A DNA stretch of 64,000 nt from MM2 sp035460165 (GTDB lineage: Bacteria > Pseudomonadota > Gammaproteobacteria > Burkholderiales > Methylophilaceae). The notes beneath the pieces are model-generated. The model was not told where the DNA came from and made no database searches. It saw only the letters and a list, made by a program, of their open reading frames with translations. Below are positions 7,411-15,711 of the stretch, piece after piece. The stretch spans positions 62,001-126,000 of the forward strand of contig DATHWW010000019.1 of the NCBI GenBank assembly GCA_035460165.1, read 5' to 3'. Each line of letters starts with the position of its first letter. Position 1 is the first letter of the stretch. Position numbers and translations under genes: made by a program.

Positions 7411-8379
7411 TCATGCTTTTGTTGCAAGATTGCTCAACATTGCCGGGATGAAACGAATTGCGCTTGTGCTCCAAGGGGTGAACCGGGGCAATTGAAAGGG
7501 GTCGCTCGCCCTCGTGGCGACGCCCGGCTGGGTGGAGAGCGCGGCTTCGAAACCCAGCTCGCGGACGATGGCGGCCTGTTCGGGCAGATAATCCTTGCCG
7601 GGTTTCCCATTGGGGTAGGCAAACAGCCGTATTTCTTCCCCCAAGGCCGTCTCCAGAAACGCCTTGCCTTCGGCGATTTCCTTGCGCACTGCCTGTGCGT
7701 CCATCCGAGCGAGGATGGGGTGGCGCGCGGTGTGGGCGCCGATGCCCATGCCGGCGGCATGCAGGCTGCGCAGTTGCTCGGTCGTCATCATCAGGTTTTC
7801 CGGCAGCAGGCCGCAGTCGGCGAGCTCGCACAAGCACGCGACGGTGGCCTCGCGCTCGTCCGGCGGCAGCGGTTTCACTTTGGGCAATATCTGGCCGATG
7901 GCGCGGGCCTTGGCTGCGTGCGATTCCGTATCGTGCTGGCCCAGGCCGAGTGCGCTCAAATCGAGACGGTCATGCGGGGTGCGGCGGATGGCTTCGATCA
8001 CCGTATCGTTGAACATGCGGCCGCCGTCGAGATAGGCGGTGGCGATGAAGAATGTCGCCGGCAGGCCGTGCCGCTGCAGAATGGGCAGCGCAGTGGTGAC
8101 GTTGTCCGCATAGCCGTCATCGAAGGTGATGCTGGCTGCGCGGGCGGGCAGCGATCCTGTTTTCAGCCGCGCGACCGCCTCGATCAGCGGCAGCACGTTG
8201 AACACGGCTTTCAAACGGGACATATGGGCGTCGAACGTGTCGGCGGTGGCTTCGTGCGGGAACAAAGGGTCCTCCACCGCGAGCACGCGATGGAAGATCA
8301 GGATGCTCAGGCGTCCCTCGGGACCTGCCGGGGCGAGCCGGTTTCCCAGGAGCCTGTAGATTGGATTCAAGACCATCAT
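7411..8379 (-). CDS. Polysaccharide deacetylase family protein
   Basis: A 322-residue NodB-fold carbohydrate esterase. The metal-site aspartates are in ITFDDGYADN (near residue 90) and the metal-binding histidines in GAHTARHP (near 215). LFAYPNGKPG is a further family motif. No signal peptide is evident, so the place of action is uncertain. It is the last gene of a minus-strand run with the XrtA-type glycosyltransferase, prsK, prsR, a YdcF-like gene and a beta-helix gene, so it probably N-deacetylates an exported polysaccharide made by this cluster. The exact substrate is unknown. Confidence 0.85.
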   Translation of the reverse strand: MMVLNPIYRLLGNRLAPAGPEGRLSILIFHRVLAVEDPLFPHEATADTFDAHMSRLKAVFNVLPLIEAVARLKTGSLPARAASITFDDGYADNVTTALPILQRHGLPATFFIATAYLDGGRMFNDTVIEAIRRTPHDRLDLSALGLGQHDTESHAAKARAIGQILPKVKPLPPDEREATVACLCELADCGLLPENLMMTTEQLRSLHAAGMGIGAHTARHPILARMDAQAVRKEIAEGKAFLETALGEEIRLFAYPNGKPGKDYLPEQAAIVRELGFEAALSTQPGVATRASDPFQLPRFTPWSTSAIRFIPAMLSNLATKA

Positions 8380-8398
8380 GAGCTTCGGGCGTTAAGCC

Positions 8399-9733
8399 TT
8401 ACTGATGCTCATACGCCCCCACGTCGACCTTGCCCACCACGGGCCGCGGCTCGCTGCCGGCCTTGTGCACGTATTGCTCGGTGGGCCGCAGGGAGAAATC
8501 GTTCGCGGTTCCTGGGTCTATGCCGGCATTCACGGCTTCGGCTTTCAGGCGCAAATGATAGTCGTAGGCCAAGGGGGAAATCAGCTCATTCTTGTCGCCG
8601 CGGACGTTGTTCGATTGCTCCGCGCCGGCGGCATTGATCATGCCCCTGCCGATGAAGAGATTGTTCACGATACGCGCCAGGTTGGTGCCGGGTTTGACGA
8701 ACACGAAAGTGCCGCCTTGCGGGCGCTCGTTGACCACCGTGTTGTTGATGAGATAAAACTCGTTGGCATCGTATTTCAGGCCCTCCGCGCCATAGCTGAT
8801 AATGCCGGAGTTTTCCGAGATCTGGCCTTGCTGGACCAGGTTGCCGATCACGTAGGCGATGCCGCCGTTCGCGATGTCGATGTTGTAGCTGGAGTTACCG
8901 TCAAACTCATCCATGATGCGGTTGTACAGGATATAGTTGGTTTGGGCGCGGGTCTTGACGGTGTGGCCGATGCGCGAATGGTGGCTGTAGCTGTATTTGA
9001 GCGTGAAGCTGCGCACCGAGCCGATGTACATGTTGTGGGTCTTGCCGTCGCCGGCCCCGTTATTGGCGAACTCACTGTTCTCGACCACGATGTCGCTGTC
9101 CTTGTGCGACCCGCTCAGGATGCCGTTTTGGTTGTCGTGAAAATAGCAGTTGCGTATCGTGAGGCCGGTGCCTTCCGCCCGCACGCCTGCGCCGTTTCTG
9201 TCCCGCACCTTGGCACCGGAAAACTCGATGTTTTCGATGGTGATGTTGTTGCCCTTGATCAGCCAGATGCCCTTGCCTGCCACGTTCGCGCCATCCGCCT
9301 GCAAATGCGCCATGCCGCCGACCCCGCGCAGCGTCAGGTTGTTCTGCTTCCATACCGCGGCATCTTTGGGGTAAACGCCCGCATCGATTTCGACGATATC
9401 GCCGTCACGCGCAAATTTCGCGGCCACGCTGGGCGACAGGTATTTCTTGTCTGCCCCGACCTGCAGCGTGGCGGCGTCCGCCGCGGTGATAAATCCGGTA
9501 ATCGCCAGCACTATTGATGCGGCCCGATAAAGCCTAAACCCCGTTCGGCCTGCTCCTTCGGCGTTGCTCAGGACTAAAGGCCTTGTCGAAGGCCATTCAA
9601 TCCATTCATGTTTCGACAGGCCGGTCGTGAGCACTGTCGAACGGCTCAACACGAACGGATTGAAAATATTGCCGGGCCGTATCAATAAAGCACTGCTGGT
9701 CCGTAAACCCATTCGTTCGATATAGCGGCTCAT
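8399..9733 (-). CDS. Right-handed parallel beta-helix protein, exopolysaccharide locus
   Basis: A 444-residue protein. The ATG at 9731-9733 is fixed by a strong GAGGAGG site six bases upstream. A signal-peptide-like core (SIVLAITGFITAADA) lies unusually far in, near residues 73-87, because about 40 residues before it are read from an inserted repeat at 9541-9658. After it come pectate-lyase/epimerase-type helix coils (NNITIENIEFSGA, LTIRNCYFHDN, IVVENSEFANN, FYLINNTVVN). The protein probably acts on polysaccharide in the periplasm or outside, as a lyase or epimerase; no catalytic residues can be assigned. It starts 10 bases after the stop of the YdcF-like gene. Confidence 0.78.
   Translation of the reverse strand: MSRYIERMGLRTSSALLIRPGNIFNPFVLSRSTVLTTGLSKHEWIEWPSTRPLVLSNAEGAGRTGFRLYRAASIVLAITGFITAADAATLQVGADKKYLSPSVAAKFARDGDIVEIDAGVYPKDAAVWKQNNLTLRGVGGMAHLQADGANVAGKGIWLIKGNNITIENIEFSGAKVRDRNGAGVRAEGTGLTIRNCYFHDNQNGILSGSHKDSDIVVENSEFANNGAGDGKTHNMYIGSVRSFTLKYSYSHHSRIGHTVKTRAQTNYILYNRIMDEFDGNSSYNIDIANGGIAYVIGNLVQQGQISENSGIISYGAEGLKYDANEFYLINNTVVNERPQGGTFVFVKPGTNLARIVNNLFIGRGMINAAGAEQSNNVRGDKNELISPLAYDYHLRLKAEAVNAGIDPGTANDFSLRPTEQYVHKAGSEPRPVVGKVDVGAYEHQ
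9541..9658. repeat. REP-like palindromic repeat inserted in a coding region
   Basis: CCGTTCG at 9541-9547 and CGAACGG at 9652-9658 bound a 118-bp segment containing GTTGCTCAGGACTAAAGG, CCTTGTCGAAGG, TTTCGACAGG and GTCGAACGGCTCAAC, i.e. several copies of the common proteobacterial interspersed motif built on GTTCGACAGGCTCA. It is read in frame as FVLSRSTVLTTGLS..RPLVLSNAEG, peptide strings typical of this repeat class. Confidence 0.75.
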
Positions 9734-9743
9734 TCCAACCTCC

Positions 9744-10532
9744 TCAATGAATATCTGCCTCGGCGGTCCGCACCAGCGCATATTGCAATCCGTACCAGGC
9801 CATGCCCAGCCATTCGTAAATCGCATATCGGGAGCGGCGCAGCCCCTCGGCACCCGGCAGAAAATCGAGCGGCGACCAGCGATCCCGGCTGAAGAACATG
9901 GTGGGGGCGCCGATCACTTCCAGGCCCTCGCGCGCGAAGGCCACCCTGGCCCGCCGCATGTGCATCGCATCGGTCACCAGCAGTATGCGGCGCACCCCGG
10001 CATGCTTGAGTATCTGGGCCGAAAATGCGGCGTTTTCCGCGGTGTTGGCCGAGTTGTCCTCGATCCAGCGTACCGGCGTTGCAAAATCTTCCTGCAAGGC
10101 TCGCGCCATGCCGTTTGCCAATGATTCGTCGGGGCCGTCCGTTGTCCTGCGCCCTCCGGAGACCAGCAGCGGCAATCCGGTTTCCCGCTGCAGCTTTGCC
10201 GCGTAGCGCGCACGGGCCAGCGCAACATAGTCCGGGATATCCCGGCCGCCATATTCCGGGCTGTTCTCGAGCCGCCCGGCGGACAGCACGACAATCGCTT
10301 CTGCCCCGCTCGCGGACTGAAGCGGCGGCTCGAGGCTTTCCAAAGGCCGCAGCAACAGCCATGCGCCGGCGTTGGTACACAGCACAAACAGCAGCACGAT
10401 GGCTGCACCGCTCACCGCACGCCCGAAACGCGGCCACCACAAGCGCAACATCCACCCGGCGCCGTACAGCAGGAACAGGCTCAAGGGCGGCAGAACCAGC
10501 GTCTGGATGATCGCCATGAGGCTCGTGTTCAT
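9744..10532 (-). CDS. YdcF/ElyC family (DUF218) membrane protein
   Basis: A 262-residue protein with two N-terminal membrane segments (LPPLSLFLLYGAGWML and GAAIVLLFVLCTNAGAWLLL) followed by a DUF218 domain. The family motifs are AIVVLSAGRLENSPEYGG (near 85), LLVSGGR (near 125), DNSANTAENA (near 160) and LLVTDAMHMRRA (near 182). Members such as ElyC affect envelope polysaccharide or lipid-carrier metabolism, but the reaction is unknown. It lies between prsR and the beta-helix gene in the same operon, so an envelope-glycan role is inferred. Confidence 0.85.
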   Translation of the reverse strand: MNTSLMAIIQTLVLPPLSLFLLYGAGWMLRLWWPRFGRAVSGAAIVLLFVLCTNAGAWLLLRPLESLEPPLQSASGAEAIVVLSAGRLENSPEYGGRDIPDYVALARARYAAKLQRETGLPLLVSGGRRTTDGPDESLANGMARALQEDFATPVRWIEDNSANTAENAAFSAQILKHAGVRRILLVTDAMHMRRARVAFAREGLEVIGAPTMFFSRDRWSPLDFLPGAEGLRRSRYAIYEWLGMAWYGLQYALVRTAEADIH

Positions 10533-10562
10533 GTGCGCGGTACGGCATCGCTACAAAACGGT

Positions 10563-11915
10563 TTACTTGATGCCATGGCGGCTCATCAAGTCGTAAAGCG
10601 TCGGGCGGCTGACGCCGAGCAGCTCCGCCGCCTTGAGGATATTGCCGTCCACGCGCGCCAGCGCCTTCACCAGCGCTTTGTACTCGGCCTCATCGCGCAC
10701 CTGGCGCAGGTTGATCGGCATTTCCGGCGCGGAAACCGTCGGCAGGCCGAGGTCCTCCGCATTGATCTGCGGACCTTCGGCCATGATCACGGCGCGCTTG
10801 ATGCAGTTTTCCATTTCACGCACGTTGCCCGGCCACGGATAACTTTCGATCAGCGCCAGCGCCTCGGCACTGAAACCCAGCGAATAAGCGCCTTCCTGGG
10901 CGCCGAACTTGTTCTTGAAGTGATGCGCCAGCAAGGCGGCATCCCCGGCCCGGTCGCGCAGCGGCGGGATCGAAATCACGATCTCGCTCAGCCGGTAATA
11001 CAGGTCTTCACGGAAACGCTTCTCCGCGATCAGCTCCTGCAGGTTCTGGTGCGTGGCGCAAACGACGCGCACGTCAACGGGGATTTCCTCGCGCCCGCCG
11101 ACCCGTTCGATCACCCTCTCCTGCAAAAAGCGCAACAGCTTCGCCTGCAGGGCCATCGGCAAATCGCCCACTTCGTCGAGAAAGAATGTACCGCCACTGG
11201 CCAGTTCGATTTTGCCCAGCGTTTGTTTGGCAGCGCCGGTATAGGAACCCTTCTCGTAGCCGAACAGCTCGCTCTCCAGCAGATTTTCCGGAATGGCCGC
11301 GCAATTGATGGCGATAAATCGCTTGCTCTGGCGGGGGCTCAGTTGGTGCAGCGCGCGGGCCAGTACTTCCTTGCCCGTGCCGCTATCGCCCAGCAGCATG
11401 ACGGCGGCATCCGCCGGCGCCACTTTTTCGATGTTGCGACAAACTTTGAGCATGCCCGGGTCGCGGCTGATGATGCCGGACGTCGGCGAATCCGCCTGCG
11501 ACTGCAACAGCCCGCGGTTCTCCTGCTGCAAGGCATGGAGAAAAAATGCCCGCTCGATCACCAGCCCCAGCAGTTCCGGGTCGCAAGGCTTCTGATGAAA
11601 ATCGTAAGCGCCCAGGCCGATGGCCTTTACCGCGTTGGCGTGATCCTGGTTGCCGGTCAGCACGATCACCTTGGTGTCCGGCGCAAGCGCGAGTATCTGC
11701 TGCAGCGTGGCCAGGCCTTCCGTGGCTCCGTCCGGGTCCGGCGGCAGCCCGAGATCCATGGTCGCCACCGCTGGTTCGTAGCGTCGCACCATCGCCAGCG
11801 CGCTCTCGCGGTCTTGCGCCACCTGCACGTTGTAGGCGTCAAAGCTCCAGCGCAGCTGCTTTTGCAGGCCCGGGTCGTCTTCGATGATCAGCAGATTTCT
11901 CTTATCCTGTTTCAT
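10563..11915 (-). CDS. prsR: PrsR, sigma-54-dependent response regulator of the PEP-CTERM/XrtA system
   Basis: A 450-residue protein: receiver domain (1-125, phospho-acceptor Asp in ATMDLGLPP), AAA+ sigma-54 activator domain (about 150-385, Walker A GDSGTGKE, Walker B FFLDEVGDL) and a Fis-type helix-turn-helix (ILKAAELLGVSRPTLY, C-terminus). The sigma-54 contact loop reads GSYTGA where GAFTGA is usual. It follows prsK with a 15-bp gap, so the pair is a two-component system. PrsR family members activate genes for PEP-CTERM proteins and exopolysaccharide with RpoN. No exosortase or PEP-CTERM protein is in the window. Confidence 0.93.
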   Translation of the reverse strand: MKQDKRNLLIIEDDPGLQKQLRWSFDAYNVQVAQDRESALAMVRRYEPAVATMDLGLPPDPDGATEGLATLQQILALAPDTKVIVLTGNQDHANAVKAIGLGAYDFHQKPCDPELLGLVIERAFFLHALQQENRGLLQSQADSPTSGIISRDPGMLKVCRNIEKVAPADAAVMLLGDSGTGKEVLARALHQLSPRQSKRFIAINCAAIPENLLESELFGYEKGSYTGAAKQTLGKIELASGGTFFLDEVGDLPMALQAKLLRFLQERVIERVGGREEIPVDVRVVCATHQNLQELIAEKRFREDLYYRLSEIVISIPPLRDRAGDAALLAHHFKNKFGAQEGAYSLGFSAEALALIESYPWPGNVREMENCIKRAVIMAEGPQINAEDLGLPTVSAPEMPINLRQVRDEAEYKALVKALARVDGNILKAAELLGVSRPTLYDLMSRHGIK

Positions 11916-11930
11916 GGTTCCTCTTGGGCT

Positions 11931-14018
11931 CTAACCGTAGACCGCCTCCTCCACCGCATCACTCCCGCTGAAGAGCGGCAAGATGACGCGGAAAGTGGTG
12001 CCGCTCTCTTCACTGCTGGTCACCTCGACCTGGCCACCGAGCTCATGGATATATTCCCGGCTTTCGAACACCCCGATGCCCATGCCCGCCGACTTGGTGG
12101 ACTCGAAAGGCTTGAACAACCGCTCATGCACGAATTCCGCGCTCATGCCGTGACCGGTGTCTCGCACCTCGACGATGGCGGTGTTGTTGTTCCCCTTGGT
12201 TAATCGCACCATCACTTGCCCGTCCCTGGGTGTCGCTTCAATCGCATTCTGGATCAGGTGCCCGATCACCCGTTCGAGGCTGGCGCGGTTGGCCATTACC
12301 TCCAGGCCGGCATCCTGTATTTCCAGCATCGGCCGCGGCTCGGCAACGGACTTGTCCGCCACTGCCTGCTGCAATACCTTTTCGATCAACAGCGGCACGG
12401 GTTGCTCCAGGATGGGGCCGGAACTGAGTTTCTGCAGCAGCCGCCGCATTTTCCGCACCGAGAGGTCTACCGTATCTAGCATGTCTTTCTGGAACTCCGG
12501 ATTGGCCTTGTGCTTTTCGGCATTGGAAAGCAGCAGCGACAGCTGGGAAACCAGGTTTTTCAGGTCGTGCACCACAAAGGTGGACATGCGATTGAAGGAT
12601 TCGAACTGGCGCGCCACCAGCAGCGCATTCGCCGCTTCTTGCTGCGCCAGATAGCTGGCGGCCTGGTTGCCGGCGATCTTGAGCAGGTCGCTTACCTCCC
12701 AGTTCAGCTTGACCTTGCTACGGGGCTGCGTCAGCACCACAAAACCGAACAGTTTCCGATGCAGCATCAGCGGCACCACCAGCCACGCCTTGGGAATGGA
12801 TAGCAGCCATGGCGGCATGGGACAGGCTGCATAGCGCTCGGGAGTGGCCTGATACTCCTGCAGGTCGATGACCCACTGCTTGTTTTCCAGGAAGCGGCAG
12901 AACGCGCTATCGCCCGGCTCGATACGATCGCCTACGGGAATATTCCAGTGGGACACAGGTTCGTAACTGCCGGATTCCCGATGGATCCACAAACCTCCGC
13001 CAGGGCTTTCCACCAGCTCGGCGATGGCCTGGACGGCACGCTCGCCCAGCCCTTGCCCGTCATCGGACAGGGTACGGGTGAAGCGCAGCCATTCTTCCCG
13101 GTAATCGTAGTTGTAACTGTAGAAGTGCTTGCTGATGAACACCTTCAGCCAGGAGCGCAAGGTGCCGGAGAACAGCACGCTCGCCAGCAAAATCACCGCG
13201 CCGAACAGGAACACCGCTTGCAGGAAGGTACCCCAGCTTCCCCCGAAAATGCGTAGCAGGTAACCGGCGGCGGCCATGGCCAGCAGATAGAAGGCCGCGC
13301 CGAACAAGGCCGCGGAGTGAAACAGGATGCGACGCGATACCGATATCCCCAATGACCAGCGCGGATTACGCGCTGCCGATATGGCGATGAGGGGAACAAT
13401 CAAGGCATTGACGACTCCGCGCGCGGCCCAGATTTCCGGATTGAGCTGCCGGAACAGCATGGCGTCGCTGTACAGGTAGAAGTCGTAAGCGAACATCCCG
13501 CCTACGCCCAGGCAGAGATACTTGATGCCCCAGCGCTCCTTCGGCGGCGTATTGCGGTATAGCTGTTCCACCAGAATCATGCCGATCACCGCCATGGCCA
13601 CACGCCCGACGATGCTGGTCACGAAGGCGACGACTCCGTATGGATTCAATCCCGCCCAATAGAAATAAATCGTCGCAAGGATGAGCACCAGGTAAAACGC
13701 GGCGATCACCATCACAAATGGCCGGCGCCTGACCGAGGAAACCGCCTCCCCCGACTTCAGCGGCCCCAGCAGCATGATCAGGAAAACCGCCCAGCTCGCA
13801 TTGCGCAAAATGCCCAAGGCATCGGTCAGGAACGACAGGGGCAAACCGGAGGCAACATGGTAGGCAATGGTCGTCGCCCAAACTGCCGACAGCAAACAGG
13901 CCGAGGTCAGCACCATGCCGTGCAGGCGGCCCCGCCAGCTGGTCAGCAGCAGGACCGACAAGAACACGAACGCCACCGCCGCCGTGGCGTAGCTGAAGAC
14001 CGCTATGTTGACCAACAT
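11931..14018 (-). CDS. prsK: PrsK, PEP-CTERM/XrtA system histidine kinase
   Basis: A 695-residue membrane kinase. The first about 300 residues carry eight hydrophobic segments (from IAVFSYATAAVAFVFLSVLL to FLFGAVILLASVLF), followed by a GAF-like region (about 320-455), a HisKA-like helix with HDLKNLVSQLSLLL near 480, and an HATPase domain (DTGHGMS, KSAGMGIGVFES) at the C-terminus. This order is characteristic of PrsK. It probably senses an envelope cue and phosphorylates PrsR encoded just downstream. The acceptor motif HDLKN rather than HELRT is normal for this family. Confidence 0.93.
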   Translation of the reverse strand: MLVNIAVFSYATAAVAFVFLSVLLLTSWRGRLHGMVLTSACLLSAVWATTIAYHVASGLPLSFLTDALGILRNASWAVFLIMLLGPLKSGEAVSSVRRRPFVMVIAAFYLVLILATIYFYWAGLNPYGVVAFVTSIVGRVAMAVIGMILVEQLYRNTPPKERWGIKYLCLGVGGMFAYDFYLYSDAMLFRQLNPEIWAARGVVNALIVPLIAISAARNPRWSLGISVSRRILFHSAALFGAAFYLLAMAAAGYLLRIFGGSWGTFLQAVFLFGAVILLASVLFSGTLRSWLKVFISKHFYSYNYDYREEWLRFTRTLSDDGQGLGERAVQAIAELVESPGGGLWIHRESGSYEPVSHWNIPVGDRIEPGDSAFCRFLENKQWVIDLQEYQATPERYAACPMPPWLLSIPKAWLVVPLMLHRKLFGFVVLTQPRSKVKLNWEVSDLLKIAGNQAASYLAQQEAANALLVARQFESFNRMSTFVVHDLKNLVSQLSLLLSNAEKHKANPEFQKDMLDTVDLSVRKMRRLLQKLSSGPILEQPVPLLIEKVLQQAVADKSVAEPRPMLEIQDAGLEVMANRASLERVIGHLIQNAIEATPRDGQVMVRLTKGNNNTAIVEVRDTGHGMSAEFVHERLFKPFESTKSAGMGIGVFESREYIHELGGQVEVTSSEESGTTFRVILPLFSGSDAVEEAVYG

Positions 14019-14037
14019 GGCATGCCGCGCTCCGGAG

Positions 14038-15447
14038 TCATCTCACGCCCTTGCCAAATATCACTACACGGATGGTATCGATCAGGATAATGATGTCGAG
14101 GAACAGGCTGTTGTTCTTGACGTAAAACAGGTCGTACTGGAGCTTCTGTATGGCATCTTCCATCGATGCGCCATAGTGATAGCGTACTTGCGCCCAGCCG
14201 GTAATCCCCGGCTTGATACTGTGCCGCACGTGGTAATAGGGTAGTTTCCCGGAAAGCTGGTCGACAAAATACGGCCTTTCCGGCCTGGGGCCGACAAAGC
14301 TCATTTCCCCTTTCAACACATTGAGTATCTGGGGGAGCTCGTCGATTCTCAACTGACGAATGATCCGCCCCACCCGGGTGATACGGGGGTCATTCTCGAG
14401 TGCCCATTCCGGCTTGCCATTTTCCTCGGCGCCTACGCGCATGCTGCGAAACTTCAAGATGGTGAAGGGCTGGCCATCCTTGCCCACTCTTTCCTGTCGA
14501 TACAGCACCGAATTACGATCTTCGATAAAGATGCACAAGGCCGTAAGCAACATGATGGGAAGCGCAACGATCAACAGCGTCATGCTCGCCAGCAAATCGA
14601 AAGTGCGCTTGATGCCGATTCGCAACTTGCTCTGGTCAAACCCATCGCCGAATACCAGCCATCCCGGCTGGAGGGAGTCCATCAGGACCTGCCCCATCTC
14701 GCGCTCGAAGAATGTTTCCGTATCGCTCACCCGCACGCCATGCAGCTTGCATTTGAGCAGCTCCTGAATGGAAAAATGCTCGCTGCGCCGGTTCCGCACC
14801 GCAACGACGATCTCATTGATGCGGTGTTTCTTCACCATCGTCATCAATGGCCCTTCCGCCGACAAAACCATCGCAGGAGCCACCTGACACACTTCATTCG
14901 GCATGGGGATAAATCCAATGATCTTGAATTTATCGAAGGTGGGATTCTTCTCGACCAGGATGCTGCATTCCTTGGCCAGCCGGCCGGCTCCCAGCACCAT
15001 GATGCGATTTTTCAAAAAATGGGCATTGGACCAGCGGTAAAAAATAAGCCGTGTCAGAAAGACACCCGCCGCGGCAATCAACATGACGCCGCCCACTACC
15101 CCGCGACCGACATAGGCCTCCGGCACCCAATAGAAAATCAGGACGATGCAGCCCAGCCCCAAGGCAAAGGCGCGCATCAGGCGCAGCAAGGTCTTGCGAA
15201 AATCCTCCCGGAACCCCAATTGATACAGGCCCAGCCCCGCCATGCACGTGAGCATGATCAAGGCAAAGGCACAGGCATACGGAAATATATTGATGAGCGG
15301 GGCCGCGACGACAAAGGGAGGCGTAAAGAACAGATCGAAGAAACGGAGGGACACGCCGAGATAGACGGCAACCATCATGATGAGGGCTTCCGTTACAAAC
15401 AGAATGACTCTTGTAATGGGTACGTAGCGATGGAAACTTTTATACAC
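14038..15447 (-). CDS. XrtA/PEP-CTERM-type undecaprenyl-phosphate sugar transferase (EpsB-like)
   Basis: A 469-residue polyprenyl glycosylphosphotransferase: about five membrane segments in the first 280 residues, a nucleotide-binding-like region (MVLGAGRLAKE), then the bacterial sugar-transferase domain with KRTFDLLASMTLLIVALPI, LYRQERVGKDGQPF, KFRSMRVGAEENG, LRIDELPQ and FVGPRPERP. It starts exopolysaccharide synthesis by moving a sugar phosphate onto the lipid carrier. GTG at 15445-15447 is preferred because GGAGGAGG lies five bases upstream; the ATG at 15501 would add 18 glycine-rich residues. It heads the operon that includes prsK and prsR. Confidence 0.9.
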   Translation of the reverse strand: MYKSFHRYVPITRVILFVTEALIMMVAVYLGVSLRFFDLFFTPPFVVAAPLINIFPYACAFALIMLTCMAGLGLYQLGFREDFRKTLLRLMRAFALGLGCIVLIFYWVPEAYVGRGVVGGVMLIAAAGVFLTRLIFYRWSNAHFLKNRIMVLGAGRLAKECSILVEKNPTFDKFKIIGFIPMPNEVCQVAPAMVLSAEGPLMTMVKKHRINEIVVAVRNRRSEHFSIQELLKCKLHGVRVSDTETFFEREMGQVLMDSLQPGWLVFGDGFDQSKLRIGIKRTFDLLASMTLLIVALPIMLLTALCIFIEDRNSVLYRQERVGKDGQPFTILKFRSMRVGAEENGKPEWALENDPRITRVGRIIRQLRIDELPQILNVLKGEMSFVGPRPERPYFVDQLSGKLPYYHVRHSIKPGITGWAQVRYHYGASMEDAIQKLQYDLFYVKNNSLFLDIIILIDTIRVVIFGKGVR

Positions 15448-15501
15448 TGTTCCTCCTCCCGATTCCCCGGGGTCACGCAATCCAGAAAAATTGCGATCCA
15501 T

Positions 15502-15711
15502 TTTGCGCTCTTGTTTTTTTGTCTTTTAATGGCAGCAGCTTTTGCGCGCGTAACGCGCTAAATTGACCAGTAATACACCTCGCCCAATAAATAATGCATG
15601 CAAATCAATAGCTACCACGTCGGCGAGCGGCAGTCAATATCCTTGCACTGGATGTGCCTAAAATGAAAACGCATCCAAGGCAGAATTGCGTCAAAACACA
15701 CCGCGTCATGG
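15502..15711. other. Intergenic region upstream of the exopolysaccharide operon
   Basis: No coding signal is seen. It contains the palindrome GCGCGTAACGCGC near 15545-15557 and a candidate sigma-54 site at 15644-15659, so it is probably the control region of the minus-strand operon beginning at 15447. Confidence 0.5.
15644..15659 (-). promoter_or_regulatory. Candidate sigma-54 (-24/-12) promoter
   Basis: The minus strand reads AGGCACATCCAGTGCA, with GG and GC ten bases apart as in TGGCAC-N5-TTGC; two positions deviate (first T and one T of the -12 box). It lies about 195 bases upstream of the glycosyltransferase start, in the operon that encodes the sigma-54 activator PrsR, so autoregulation is possible. 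Confidence 0.4.

Noticed and set aside
10533..12203. A 556-residue plus-strand frame opposite prsR and the end of prsK
   Set aside because: Antisense shadow with no recognisable domain.
15530..15550. TGGCAGCAGCTTTTGC as a plus-strand sigma-54 promoter
   Set aside because: GG and GC are 11 rather than 10 bases apart and no plus-strand gene follows.
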